A DNA stretch of 64,000 bases from UBA8828 sp964510855 (GCA_964510855.1 CAZEDB010000004.1:25216-89215), one strand, 5' to 3'; shown: positions 36,590-45,706, counted from the first letter of the stretch. Notes: generated from the letters alone by a model not told the origin. Made by a program: numbers and translations.

Positions 36590-37573
36590 ATGCGCAGCGT
36601 GCTTCTGCTCCTTGCCTCGACCTTGCTTTTACCTGCAGGGACAGATGACCCACGGCGACTTCTCATCGAACACCCCTTAGAGAATTTTGGAGAGGTAGAA
36701 TATGCCCGGGCAACCGAAGCGATTTTTAATACCTTTGAGGCCCGTACGGGCAAACGTCTCGCACCCGCGGAACGAGGTCGAGTGGCCTTAAAAATTTCGA
36801 CTCGCTCTGGCCCTGGTCTTTCCACGCCCAAAGCGTTGGTTCGAGCAGTCGCCGAATCCCTACGCCGGCGAGGCTTTGCCGCGGGCGCAATTGTTATCTG
36901 CGATGCCGAGGCCACCCACTTACGCCGCGCGGGATTTGCCCCGGCTAATCCCCTTGAAGCTTTACGCTTCGAAGACCTCCCTGCCCGGGCTTGGGATTTA
37001 GAAGCACGCGAATGGGCTGAGTTGCCCGCCTGGCGTTATGAAAATCCCATGGTGCCTCCTCCTGGGGCACCCGTTCCTGCCTGGCACGATGCGCGCGTTT
37101 CGCTTTTACCCCGTCCGCTCGCCGAAGAATTTGATTTTTGGCTTCATCTCCCCGTGCTTTCGGACTCGGCCGATCTCGGGGTACGAGGCGCTATCGCCGG
37201 CGCCTCGCTTGAAAACGCCACCAACACCGAACGTTTTGCTGGCAACCCACGCAATGCTGCTATGGCGGCCGTTGAGATGGCAGCTTGGCCCGCCATCGAT
37301 AGCAAACGCGCCCTCACCTTACTCAGCCTCGAGCGTTACCAAATCAAAGGAGGACCGGTTTTTGATGCCGGGTGGTGCCGTTCGGAAAAACTTCTGCTCG
37401 CGAGTGCGAATCCGGTTATTCTCGATGTTGCTGGGCTAACTCGACTACGGGCAGGTCGACCCGAAGACAACGCGGGCGAACCTACGGTTTTACAGGCGGC
37501 AGCCGCTGGGGGTAACACCCTAGGCTCAGCCCGCCCCAGTGACGTTACCTTAGTGCGTCTCGGCCAACGCTAA
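36590..37573 (+). CDS. Secreted DUF362-like protein
   Basis: 327 aa. An N-terminal hydrophobic stretch (MRSVLLLLASTLLLPAG) looks like a signal peptide. The middle and C-terminal parts follow the DUF362 pattern: RVALKISTRSGPGLSTPKAL, then IVICDAE, then DFWLHLPVLSDSADLGVRG, then GPVFDAGWCRSEKLLLASANPVILDVAG. There is no ferredoxin domain. Function unknown; the assignment is by motif layout only. It is convergent with mdh, with 2 nt between stops. Confidence 0.6.
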   Translation: MRSVLLLLASTLLLPAGTDDPRRLLIEHPLENFGEVEYARATEAIFNTFEARTGKRLAPAERGRVALKISTRSGPGLSTPKALVRAVAESLRRRGFAAGAIVICDAEATHLRRAGFAPANPLEALRFEDLPARAWDLEAREWAELPAWRYENPMVPPPGAPVPAWHDARVSLLPRPLAEEFDFWLHLPVLSDSADLGVRGAIAGASLENATNTERFAGNPRNAAMAAVEMAAWPAIDSKRALTLLSLERYQIKGGPVFDAGWCRSEKLLLASANPVILDVAGLTRLRAGRPEDNAGEPTVLQAAAAGGNTLGSARPSDVTLVRLGQR

Positions 37574-37575
37574 CC

Positions 37576-38574
37576 TTAGAGCTTAATCCCTAAAGCCTCT
37601 GCTGCGGTCGCGCGCTCTTCGAGTAATTCGGTTTCGGTAATTTTAATTTTTTCGCGGGCGAAAGCATCGACTTCAAGGCCCTCGACAATTTCCCATGACC
37701 CATCGGCTTGGGTGCGAATAGGAAAACCAAAGAGAATCCCAGGAGCGATGCCGTAAGCGCCCTTGGAAAGAACGGCTACCGAATGCCAATCTCCTGCAGG
37801 CGTAGGGAAATGGAGACTGCGTAAGGTATCGAGCGCCGCATTCGCAGCGGAAGCAGCAGAAGAAGCCCCACGCGCCTTAATCACAGCGGCTCCGCGTTGT
37901 TGGACGGCGGGAATAAAGGTTTCACGTAGCCAAGTAGCATCGGAAATGACTTGGGTGGCGGGACGGCCGGAAATTGTGGCATGGGCAAAGGAGGGGAACT
38001 GAGTGGAAGAATGATTGCCCCAAATTCCCATATTGCGGACCTCCGAGACGTGTACGCCCGCTTGCGTAGCTAACATCGCCTTAGCGCGATTTTCATCAAG
38101 ACGCGTCATAGCAAAAACGCGGTCTTCACCTAAGCCACCGGCACGCAACGCAATCAAAGCGTTGGTATTACAAGGATTCCCCACCACGAGCACCCGTGCG
38201 TTGGGCTTAGCCGAACGACCAATCGCCTGCCCCTGTCCGATGAAAATTTTACCGTTAATACCCAAGAGATCTTTTCGCTCCATGCCTGCCTTACGCGGCA
38301 CGGCGCCAATCAGCAGGCACCAATCCGCCTGTTTAAAACCCACCTCGAGATCGCCCGTGGTCACCACTTCGGTGAGTAAAGGAAACGCCGCATCTTCAAG
38401 CTCCATGCGCACACCCGCAAGGGCATCCAAGCCAGGCCCTACTTCGATAAGATTAAGCGCGACGGGTTGGTCGGGACCAAAGACCGCACCAGAGGCGAGG
38501 CGAAAGAGTGCAGCGTAGCCAATGTTACCGGCAGCACCGGTAACGGCGACGCGAATAGGAGCGCGGGAAGCCAT
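37576..38574 (-). CDS. mdh: Malate dehydrogenase
   Basis: 332 aa from ATG 38574 (MASRAPIRVAVTGAAG); an earlier in-frame start adds five residues. The NAD-binding motif is TGAAGNIGYAALF, the substrate loop has AVPRKAGMERKDLL, GNPCNTNAL follows, then the catalytic Asp-Arg pair in TRLDENRAK and the catalytic His in IWGNHSSTQFPS. This is the cytosolic-type MDH subgroup. It interconverts malate and oxaloacetate in the TCA cycle. The leader contains AAGG about 8 nt before the ATG. Confidence 0.96.
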   Translation of the reverse strand: MASRAPIRVAVTGAAGNIGYAALFRLASGAVFGPDQPVALNLIEVGPGLDALAGVRMELEDAAFPLLTEVVTTGDLEVGFKQADWCLLIGAVPRKAGMERKDLLGINGKIFIGQGQAIGRSAKPNARVLVVGNPCNTNALIALRAGGLGEDRVFAMTRLDENRAKAMLATQAGVHVSEVRNMGIWGNHSSTQFPSFAHATISGRPATQVISDATWLRETFIPAVQQRGAAVIKARGASSAASAANAALDTLRSLHFPTPAGDWHSVAVLSKGAYGIAPGILFGFPIRTQADGSWEIVEGLEVDAFAREKIKITETELLEERATAAEALGIKL

Positions 38575-38584
38575 AGAAACCTTA

Positions 38585-38705
38585 TCCAAACCTCACCTCC
38601 CCGTTACAGGGAAGCGCAAATCCTCTTAAAAAGCTAACTCGCTTTGGGGCGCACCCCCCTCGGGGGAGGACAACAAAGACCCCAAGGGGAGATGGGGGGG
38701 GATCA
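38585..38705. repeat. Cluster of G/C-rich palindromes, possible REP-like element
   Basis: About 120 bp with several hairpins: CTTCCC/GGGGAG near 38600, CCCCC-GA-GGGGG-type near 38660, CCCCTTGGGG near 38683, and runs of eight G. It forms both the mdh upstream spacer and the last 26 codons of the nuclease gene. The look is that of an intergenic palindromic repeat. Whether it recurs in the genome cannot be seen here. Confidence 0.4.
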
Positions 38706-39276
38706 TTCTCAAGAGTAAGCAAGCGGCGGCCAAGGCGTCGTAGCCCGCACAATGGGGCTGAGCACGGTCGGGTGGACAAAGCCGTGCCGCCGCCGCAAGC
38801 AGCTGGGGCTCTACCCCAAAAGACTTAATCAACGCACCAAGGCTATAATCCCCCAGACCGGGTCGATACTGACGGGCCAAGCTAAGGGTGTCTACCCACG
38901 GACCCCATGCGGCTTGAGACGACGCTACTTCCGCCACCGCAGGAACCGCTGCCGGGTGGGGCCAAGTGTCGGTCAACAACGTGGCCTCAACCCCAGCATG
39001 GTGCGAAACGAAAACACCTGACTGACGTAGACTCATAAACTCAGACCAATAGGCACTAAAGAGGCGGCGACCCGCAAGGTCGGCAGCAACTAATCCATGG
39101 CAGCGGGTTTCGCTCAATGCCACGGGCGCTAAAGGCGCACAACGCTCCGTGCGAAGCTCAACCAACTGACCGCCAAGTAACGTTACCACGCCCCACTCAA
39201 CCACCCCAGTACGGCGACTCCCTTCAAAGTCTAAAACGTGAAGCGGCACTTCGGTCCAAGGGCGACGGGGGTCCAT
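38626..39276 (-). CDS. DnaQ-like 3'-5' exonuclease domain protein
   Basis: 216 aa from ATG 39276, 2 nt after the hrpB stop; an ATG at 39288 is also possible. Exo I is LDFEGS (DxE), and Exo III is HCAGYD (HxxxxD). Exo II is non-standard: SHHAGVEATLL replaces the usual H-N-x-x-F-D, with Glu where Asp is expected. The C-terminal 26 residues are encoded by a palindrome-rich tract and are low complexity. It may be a proofreading-type or RNase T-type nuclease; activity is uncertain because of the altered motif. Confidence 0.75.
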   Translation of the reverse strand: MDPRRPWTEVPLHVLDFEGSRRTGVVEWGVVTLLGGQLVELRTERCAPLAPVALSETRCHGLVAADLAGRRLFSAYWSEFMSLRQSGVFVSHHAGVEATLLTDTWPHPAAVPAVAEVASSQAAWGPWVDTLSLARQYRPGLGDYSLGALIKSFGVEPQLLAAAARLCPPDRAQPHCAGYDALAAACLLLRMIPPHLPLGSLLSSPEGGAPQSELAF

Positions 39277-39278
39277 GC

Positions 39279-41810
39279 TTAGCGCCATTCGTGTTTAGGA
39301 TAACGACCCCGTAGTTCTTTCTTCACCAACTCATAGGAGCCTAACCAAAAGGCATCTAAGTCCGTGGTGCGCTGCTGGGTACGTCGGGCAGGCGATTGAA
39401 TACAAATCACTAGGGGCACGCGGCCTTTACATACGCGCAAGCGTTGACCTGGAAAATCATAGAGCTCCTGCACCGTGGCTTCAATCACCGCTTCGCCATC
39501 TTCAGTATAATCAATCCGAGCCGGATGTTTTTTACGAGGGAGATGCAAGGTTAGCGGGCAATACACATCGAGTGCTTGGGTCTGCTCATGATTCAGCCAA
39601 CTCTTTAAGACGGGCATCACCTCCCGTTCACGGAGTTCACGGGCACTCAATGCCCCAGCACAAACTTCTTCAATCACCATCCGTCGTGCCGCCTCGTCAA
39701 AAAAGGGAATGGCTAACTCGGGAACTTGACGGGCAAGGAAGTTAACGCGCCTGATCCAAGCATCTACGGCTGAATCCCAAGTGTCTAAACTGAGTCGACC
39801 GGCTAAAACCTCGGCTGCCAATAACTGACTGGCAGCATCGGAGGCGACGTCTTCAACCTCGCGAACCGCTAGCACGAGGTCGCGGAAACGACGCTCCACG
39901 CGCGTGACCACCCGGCGTTGTTGCGCGTCGTAACGCACACCGGTTACTTCAGAAAAGTCGTGGGGAAAGAGCTCACGCAACCAGCTCTCTTCAATGGCCG
40001 TGACTTGAGAGAGCAAGGTAGTGACTTCACCACGTACTTGCACCTCTTCCATTTCTGCAGCCACGAGGAGGGGTGCCTCACGTACCGCAGTTTCCCGTCG
40101 CAACTCCCCCCGACGACCATGCACCACCGCACAACGCAAGGTGCCCTGATCAAGACGGACCGCCACCCGATCGCTTAAACCCAAGACAATACACCGTCGT
40201 ACCTCATCAGGGTCGGCGGGCGCTACGGCGACAGGCAACCCTTGCGCCTTAGCGAGACGGAGAAATTGCTCGGCGGCACGATGCGCCTGAAGCGCACCCG
40301 CGGCATGAATCCCTAAGCGCTCGCAAGCGGCACTCTCAAAGCCGAGATCGGCGGCACGATTAAGCAGGCCGAGGCGCAACAAAAAATCTGAGCCAGAGGG
40401 AGCGGTTACGGCTTCACGAGCGCGCTCAACTTCAGCCTCAACCTGACGCAATAAAATATCACGACCTTGCGCGAGGCCGGCAATGCGGGCCACTTCCGCC
40501 ACACAACCCCGTTCCGCGGCGGCTAATAACATCCGAGCGTGCCGAGGATGGGCCGGGAAAGCCGCCATGCGACGGCCCAAATCAGTTAACTCACCCGCCG
40601 AACTTAAAGCCCCGAGGTCCGTAAGCGTTTGGGTAGCGCGGGCCAAAGCCCGTGGCTCAGGGGCTTCAAACCAAGCAAAGGTAGCAGGGTCGCCCCAGCC
40701 TCCCGCACGCAACAAGAGCACGGTCTCACAAAGATCCACCCGGCGGATTTCTGGGACTTGTCGAACTGCACGACCCTCATGCTCCAACTTAGACCACAAC
40801 CTCAGCGCCCGGCCCGGACCGGTACGCCCAGCACGACCCGCCCGCTGTTCCGCCGATGCCTGACTAACGGGCTCAGTCATGAGCGTATCAATCCCACGCA
40901 CAGGATCAAAGCGTGCCACGCGGGCAAGACCAGCATCGACGACCGCACGAATGCCAGGGAGCGTCAGTGAGGTTTCCGCAACGTTGGTTGCCACCACAAC
41001 TTTTCGCCGCGACCCTACCCTTACGGCACGGTCTTGCTCCTCCGCAGGCAAATCACCATGCAGCGGCAGCAGATCTACCCCACGACATTCAGGGGCATCG
41101 CGGAGTGCACCTAAGGTACGGCTAATCTCATAAGCTCCGGGCATGAAGACGAGCACGTCGCCCTCGGGTTCTTCGCGAAGTAGCCGTCGGACTTGTTCAG
41201 CTGCACCCTCCCAAGGACCGCGACGCGCGTCGCGCGGCTGAGGGACATATTCAATATCCACTGGGTAGGTACGCCCGTCAGCCGCCAACGTTTCCGACGT
41301 CCCCAACCAATGACTCAGCGAATCCGTATCTAAAGTCGCCGACATCGCCAGCAGGAGTAAATCCGGTCGGCGGGTGGCCTGAAGCTGACGCGCCAGAGCT
41401 AAGGCAACATCGGCATGTAAATTGCGTTCATGAAACTCGTCGAAGACCACCGCACCCACACCTTTTAAATCAGGATCGCTCGCCATCTGTCGCAGCAACA
41501 AAGCCTCGGTGACAAATTTAATGCGAGTGGCTGCCGACTCCACGCGGTCAAAGCGAATGTGGTAACCAACCTCGCCCCCCAACACCCCTTGACGTTCGCT
41601 CGCAATCCGTGAGGCCAGCATCCGGGCTGCAATCCGCCGGGGCTGTAAGACCACGACTTGTCCAGTGACCAACTTAAGGTCGATCAACATCTGGGGTATC
41701 TGCGTCGACTTTCCTGAACCCGTGGGCGCACGGAGTATGAGCCGACGCACCCGACTGCAGGCATCAACTAACGGTCCGCGCAACGCTTCGATGGGCAGGC
41801 TAGAACTCAT
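39279..41810 (-). CDS. hrpB: ATP-dependent helicase HrpB
   Basis: 843 aa, full length. DEAH-like helicase core with Walker A APTGSGKST (about residues 28-36), motif II as DEFH (VVFDEFHERNLHADVALAL, the HrpB form), motif III SAT and motif VI QRAGRAGRTGPG. The C-terminal HrpB domain ends in LGSYELVKKELRGRYPKHEW, typical of the family. Cellular role is not well established; an RNA or DNA helicase function is inferred from the family. It overlaps the phosphoesterase gene by 4 bp (ATGA). Confidence 0.96.
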   Translation of the reverse strand: MSSSLPIEALRGPLVDACSRVRRLILRAPTGSGKSTQIPQMLIDLKLVTGQVVVLQPRRIAARMLASRIASERQGVLGGEVGYHIRFDRVESAATRIKFVTEALLLRQMASDPDLKGVGAVVFDEFHERNLHADVALALARQLQATRRPDLLLLAMSATLDTDSLSHWLGTSETLAADGRTYPVDIEYVPQPRDARRGPWEGAAEQVRRLLREEPEGDVLVFMPGAYEISRTLGALRDAPECRGVDLLPLHGDLPAEEQDRAVRVGSRRKVVVATNVAETSLTLPGIRAVVDAGLARVARFDPVRGIDTLMTEPVSQASAEQRAGRAGRTGPGRALRLWSKLEHEGRAVRQVPEIRRVDLCETVLLLRAGGWGDPATFAWFEAPEPRALARATQTLTDLGALSSAGELTDLGRRMAAFPAHPRHARMLLAAAERGCVAEVARIAGLAQGRDILLRQVEAEVERAREAVTAPSGSDFLLRLGLLNRAADLGFESAACERLGIHAAGALQAHRAAEQFLRLAKAQGLPVAVAPADPDEVRRCIVLGLSDRVAVRLDQGTLRCAVVHGRRGELRRETAVREAPLLVAAEMEEVQVRGEVTTLLSQVTAIEESWLRELFPHDFSEVTGVRYDAQQRRVVTRVERRFRDLVLAVREVEDVASDAASQLLAAEVLAGRLSLDTWDSAVDAWIRRVNFLARQVPELAIPFFDEAARRMVIEEVCAGALSARELREREVMPVLKSWLNHEQTQALDVYCPLTLHLPRKKHPARIDYTEDGEAVIEATVQELYDFPGQRLRVCKGRVPLVICIQSPARRTQQRTTDLDAFWLGSYELVKKELRGRYPKHEWR

Positions 41811-42271
41811 GGGCCGAGATCCAGTTCAACTAGGGTTACCTGAGGAGTCCCCTGCCCCAATTGCAAACGCGCCACGGTTACGGGAAGACGAAAGCGACGC
41901 GGTCCAGCTGACCCAGGATTGATGCGCAGAGGTAAACCTGAAGCCCTAGGCTGAATGAGCGGGACATGGGTATGACCCGAAATCACAATGTCCTCCTCGC
42001 TCAGTGCGAGCGTTAAGGGAAGATGACCGTGATGCAGCACGAGGCGATAATCCAAGAGAGGTAACGTCACCGACCAAGGGAGTTGAGGTAAATCATCACA
42101 GTTACCACGCACCGCCGTAACCGGAGCGAGTTGGGCCAACCCTTCCAAAACTTCAAGGTCACCGACATCTCCAGCATGTAAAATAGCGTCACAACCCTCT
42201 AGGGCTACCAAGGCCTGAGGTCGGAGCAGCCCGTGCGTGTCTGCAATTAGGCCGACGCAAATTTTAGTCAT
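41807..42271 (-). CDS. YfcE/MJ0936-type metallophosphoesterase
   Basis: 154 aa, a minimal calcineurin-like phosphoesterase. All metal ligands are visible in order: ADTHG, HAGDVGD, RGNCD, LHHGH and SGHTHVP. Members hydrolyse phosphodiesters in vitro; the natural substrate is unknown. It overlaps dnaX by 1 base (TAATG) and hrpB by 4 bases, so the three genes are translated as a coupled set. Confidence 0.93.
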   Translation of the reverse strand: MTKICVGLIADTHGLLRPQALVALEGCDAILHAGDVGDLEVLEGLAQLAPVTAVRGNCDDLPQLPWSVTLPLLDYRLVLHHGHLPLTLALSEEDIVISGHTHVPLIQPRASGLPLRINPGSAGPRRFRLPVTVARLQLGQGTPQVTLVELDLGP

Positions 42272-43770
42272 TAGCGCGGGCGGCTCAGTCCCGCCGGAGG
42301 CGAAGGTCGCAAGACCGTAAATTCAGCCCCGAGGGTCTCCTTGAGTTTCTTGCGTACGCCGGGCGGAATTGAAGCTAGGGCACGCTCAAAATCTTCATGG
42401 CCTGAACGAACCGAAGGCAAAGCTTCAGGCAGAGGGAGCTCCCCTACCAAAGTAGCACCGGACTCAAGCGTCTCGGGCATCGGAGACTCCGACCAAGTCT
42501 CAACTTCATCAGGGGCCTGACTCGAGCCTTGCTCAAGCACCTCATCGGGTGGCCCCGATTCATCAACCACCGGAGCGGCAGTCTTAACCTGAGTCAGCGG
42601 CACAGACTCAGGTGTCGCTAACGATGGGCTTATTTTTTTTTGGCCGGGCTCCCGGGGGAGTCCGTTAGCAGCGGCACTAAGTTCGCGAATCAAGGCATCA
42701 AGCGGTCGCTGTCGGGCAATCTCGAGCGACTTAAGCAGCGTAATCTCAAATGCGGCCCGCGGTGAAAGTCCTTGGCGAATGGTGGGCTCAGCTTGTTGCA
42801 AAGTATCGAGCAAGCGCACCAAAGCCTCCGAGCCTAACTCAGCACCCAACTGGGCACTGCGACCTCCCTGCCGCACCGCATCGAGAACGGCGGCTCGCAC
42901 CACCGCTTGCAAATCGATCAAGATACGCAAGAGGTCACGGCCATCGGCATGAAACTGATCCGCTAAATCAAGGGTAGCGGTAGCATCGCCGGCAGCAAGC
43001 GCGCGCGCTAGGTCGGCTACTTGGCGCACCGAAGCTAGACCATAGATTTCCAGCACGTCTTTCTCAGCCACCGTTTTGCCCGAAAAAGCAATCACTTGGT
43101 CTAAGATCGACTGGGAGTCGCGCATGCCGCCCTGAGCTAAACGCGCAATTGCGAGTAAGGCAGAGCGCTCGGCCTTAACTCCATCAGCTTTAACAATCGC
43201 TTCGAGGCGTTCGGCGATGAGGGCCTCGGGGATGGGCTGAAACTCAAAGCGCTGACAGCGCGAGACAATGGTCTCGAGCACCTTCTCCGCTTCCGTCGTA
43301 GCAAAAATAAAACGCACCCAAGGCGGCGGCTCCTCGATGGTCTTAAGCAAAGCGTTAAAGGCTTCTTTGGTGAGCTGATGGGCTTCATCGACAATGAAGA
43401 CCTTGGTGGAACCAGCGGGGCGGACTTGGCAGGCCTCCCGAATCTTGTGAGCATCCTCAAGCTTACGATTAGAGGCGGCGTCGATTTCTACCACATCGAG
43501 GTAAGATCCCTGCTCGATTTCCAACGAGATAGCGTGTTCGGGATCAAAGTCCACTTTAGGACCTCCGGGGGAGCACAGGGCTTTGGCTAAAATCCGTGCC
43601 GTCGTAGTTTTACCCGTACCACGCGGTCCCACAAAAAGGTAGGCATGAGCCAGTCTTCCAGTAGTGAGGGCGTTGGTAAGGGTCCGGACAATATGCTGCT
43701 GACCCACAATCTCAGCGAAGGTGCGTGGGCGCCAGCGGCGCGCGATGACTTGGAAGTTAGCTTCAGCCAA
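42271..43770 (-). CDS. dnaX: DNA polymerase III subunit gamma/tau
   Basis: 499 aa. No ATG fits; the first suitable start is TTG 43770 (read as MAEANFQVIARRWRP, matching the usual DnaX opening). Walker A GPRGTGKTTTA, Walker B FIVDEAHQL and the sensor region ATTEAEKVLETI...SRCQRF are intact. The four-cysteine zinc module that normally follows Walker A is absent (AKALCSPGGPKVDFDPEH). After domain III an A9 tract at codons 377-380 gives immediate stops in both alternative frames. It is the clamp-loader ATPase. It lies 51 nt after guaA. Confidence 0.95.
   Translation of the reverse strand: MAEANFQVIARRWRPRTFAEIVGQQHIVRTLTNALTTGRLAHAYLFVGPRGTGKTTTARILAKALCSPGGPKVDFDPEHAISLEIEQGSYLDVVEIDAASNRKLEDAHKIREACQVRPAGSTKVFIVDEAHQLTKEAFNALLKTIEEPPPWVRFIFATTEAEKVLETIVSRCQRFEFQPIPEALIAERLEAIVKADGVKAERSALLAIARLAQGGMRDSQSILDQVIAFSGKTVAEKDVLEIYGLASVRQVADLARALAAGDATATLDLADQFHADGRDLLRILIDLQAVVRAAVLDAVRQGGRSAQLGAELGSEALVRLLDTLQQAEPTIRQGLSPRAAFEITLLKSLEIARQRPLDALIRELSAAANGLPREPGQKKISPSLATPESVPLTQVKTAAPVVDESGPPDEVLEQGSSQAPDEVETWSESPMPETLESGATLVGELPLPEALPSVRSGHEDFERALASIPPGVRKKLKETLGAEFTVLRPSPPAGLSRPR
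42633..42641 (-). promoter_or_regulatory. A9 slippage tract in dnaX
   Basis: The sense strand reads CAA AAA AAA ATA AGC, nine consecutive A. Losing one A gives TAA directly after Lys379. Gaining one A gives a TGA eight codons after the new Asn380-Lys381-Pro382 run begins. A shortened, gamma-like product of about 380-390 residues would result from either slip. Confidence 0.6.
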
Positions 43771-43821
43771 GGGAAGTCGATTTAAGCGGAGGCCCAGCAG
43801 GGTGTCAACGACCCGGGAAAC

Positions 43822-45372
43822 TTATTCCCACTCAATCGTCGAAGGGGGCTTAGACGAGATATCGTAGCAGACGCGGTTGAAACCTTTTACCTCATTAATG
43901 ATGCGTGAGGAGACCTTACGAAGGAACTCATGCGGCAAATGAGCCCAATCAGCGGTCATGGCGTCAGAGGATGTAACCGCCCGTAACGCACAAACGTGAT
44001 CGTAAGTACGCTCATCACCCATCACGCCCACGGTGCGCACGGGCAGGAAAACAGCAAAGGCTTGCCATACCTTGTCGTAGAGACCCGAGGCGCGAAGCTC
44101 TTCTATAAAAATCGCATCGGCCTTACGCAAAATCTCAAGCCGCTCCTGCGTGATCGCTCCACAGACCCGGACGGCTAAGCCTGGACCAGGGAAGGGATGG
44201 CGCCAGACCATTTCGCGAGGCAGACCCAGGGCTTCACCGAGGGCACGTACTTCATCTTTGAAGAGCTCCCGCAGCGGCTCAAGCAGGCGCAATTTCATAC
44301 GCTTGGGCAATCCGCCCACATTATGGTGACTCTTAATGGTAGCGGAAGGATTCCCCGCGATAGCGACCGACTCGATAATGTCGGGATAAAGCGTACCTTG
44401 AGCAAGAAACTCGACCTTAGCTTGGCTGCGAATTTTTTTAACTTCGGCATCAAAGGTATGAATAAATTCATGCCCAATGATTTTTCGTTTTCGCTCGGGA
44501 TCGGTTACGCCGCGAAGTTTGCCAAGGAAACGATCGGAAGCATCAACCACCCGGAGATTGACTTTAAATCGGCCACGGAACATCTGCTCGACTTGCTTGC
44601 GCTCGCCCTGACGAAGCAGACCATTATCCACAAATACGCAGGTGAGCTGACGGCCAATGGCACGCTGGATAAGAGCGGCGGCCACCGAAGAGTCGACCCC
44701 ACCCGAAAGACCGAGAATTACATGAGCCTTACCGACTTGGGCACGAATTTGTGCCACCGCATCGTTCAAGTAATCGCCCATCACCCAATCGGGTTTACAC
44801 TTACAAATCCGGAAAAGGAAGTTCCGCACCATATCCATGCCGCGCTCGGAATGGGCAACTTCAGGGTGAAATTGAATACCGTAGAACTGACGGGTGGCAT
44901 CTTGTACCACCGCATGCTCGGAGTTCTCTGTGCTGGCTACGGCCTTAAAGCCTTTGGGTAAACGGGCAACTTTGTCGCCGTGGGAATTCCAAACCCGGAG
45001 CGGACCTTTGATACCGTGTAACAAATCAGAACCTGTACGGAAGCGAAGCGTGCCGTGGCCGTATTCACGATGGGCTGAGGGCGAAACTTTGCCGCCCAAC
45101 ATCTCTCCCATCAGTTGTAAACCGTAGCAGATACCCAGCACGGGTACGCCCAACTTAAAGAGCGCCGCGTCGGGACGAGGTGAACCTGTCGTACGCACAC
45201 TCGCCGGACCACCTGAAAGAATAATACCCCGCACACCCTCGCGACGAAGGGTTTCAGCAGAAACGCCAAAAGGATAAATTCGCGAGTGGACGTTGCATTC
45301 GCGGATACGGCGCGCAATGACCTGAGTGTACTGAGACCCAAAATCGAGGACGGCAATGGTCTGCTGAGACAT
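43822..45372 (-). CDS. guaA: GMP synthase (glutamine-hydrolysing)
   Basis: 516 aa. The N-terminal class I amidotransferase domain has nucleophile Cys in LGICYGLQLMG and the His-Glu pair in GIQFHPEVAHSE. The ATP-pyrophosphatase domain has the PP-loop LGLSGGVDSSVAAAL, and the C-terminal dimerisation domain ends in DISSKPPSTIEWE, the family signature. It converts XMP to GMP using glutamine, the last step of guanine nucleotide synthesis. It follows the small zinc-ribbon gene by 27 nt. Confidence 0.98.
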   Translation of the reverse strand: MSQQTIAVLDFGSQYTQVIARRIRECNVHSRIYPFGVSAETLRREGVRGIILSGGPASVRTTGSPRPDAALFKLGVPVLGICYGLQLMGEMLGGKVSPSAHREYGHGTLRFRTGSDLLHGIKGPLRVWNSHGDKVARLPKGFKAVASTENSEHAVVQDATRQFYGIQFHPEVAHSERGMDMVRNFLFRICKCKPDWVMGDYLNDAVAQIRAQVGKAHVILGLSGGVDSSVAAALIQRAIGRQLTCVFVDNGLLRQGERKQVEQMFRGRFKVNLRVVDASDRFLGKLRGVTDPERKRKIIGHEFIHTFDAEVKKIRSQAKVEFLAQGTLYPDIIESVAIAGNPSATIKSHHNVGGLPKRMKLRLLEPLRELFKDEVRALGEALGLPREMVWRHPFPGPGLAVRVCGAITQERLEILRKADAIFIEELRASGLYDKVWQAFAVFLPVRTVGVMGDERTYDHVCALRAVTSSDAMTADWAHLPHEFLRKVSSRIINEVKGFNRVCYDISSKPPSTIEWE

Positions 45373-45399
45373 GAGAGAGGGGGTAGTAATAAGTTAATC

Positions 45400-45636
45400 C
45401 TAGAGACGCAGGCGAACATTGTTCACACCACAACCTGGGCAGGGCGCTTGCTCGCGAGCCTGACCCCGGCTGTAGATACGACCGCAGCCACTACAGGCAA
45501 ACGACGATCGTAAACGCTGCGGGTCGACGAGAATAGCCTCGAGACGTTCCAGCCGAAACCAAGCTACAAACACCACCGCTAAGCCGCCGCCAGCAAGGAG
45601 GGCAAGAAAGAGGCCGAGATCGAGGGCGAGGCTCAC
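45400..45636 (-). CDS. Small membrane protein with C-terminal zinc ribbon
   Basis: 78 aa from GTG 45636; a GTG at 45666 is also in frame but lies inside the rplQ terminator hairpin. One membrane helix (LGLFLALLAGGGLAVVFVAWF) is followed by a short linker and a zinc ribbon with two CxxC pairs (CSGCGRIYS and CPGCG). No function is known to me. It sits just upstream of guaA, between that gene and the alpha-operon terminator. Confidence 0.65.
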   Translation of the reverse strand: MSLALDLGLFLALLAGGGLAVVFVAWFRLERLEAILVDPQRLRSSFACSGCGRIYSRGQAREQAPCPGCGVNNVRLRL

Positions 45637-45645
45637 GGTAGGGTT

Positions 45646-45683
45646 AAAAAGGAAGGACGCGCCCACCTAAGGCAGACGCGTCC
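45646..45683 (-). terminator. Terminator of the ribosomal super-operon after rplQ
   Basis: The minus strand reads GGACGCG, a 15-nt partly paired loop, CGCGTCC, then TTCC and five T. The 7-bp outer stem is perfect and inner wobble pairs extend it. It lies 23 nt after the rplQ stop. Confidence 0.7.
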
Positions 45684-45706
45684 GGCAAAACCAAATCGTC
45701 CGAGCT

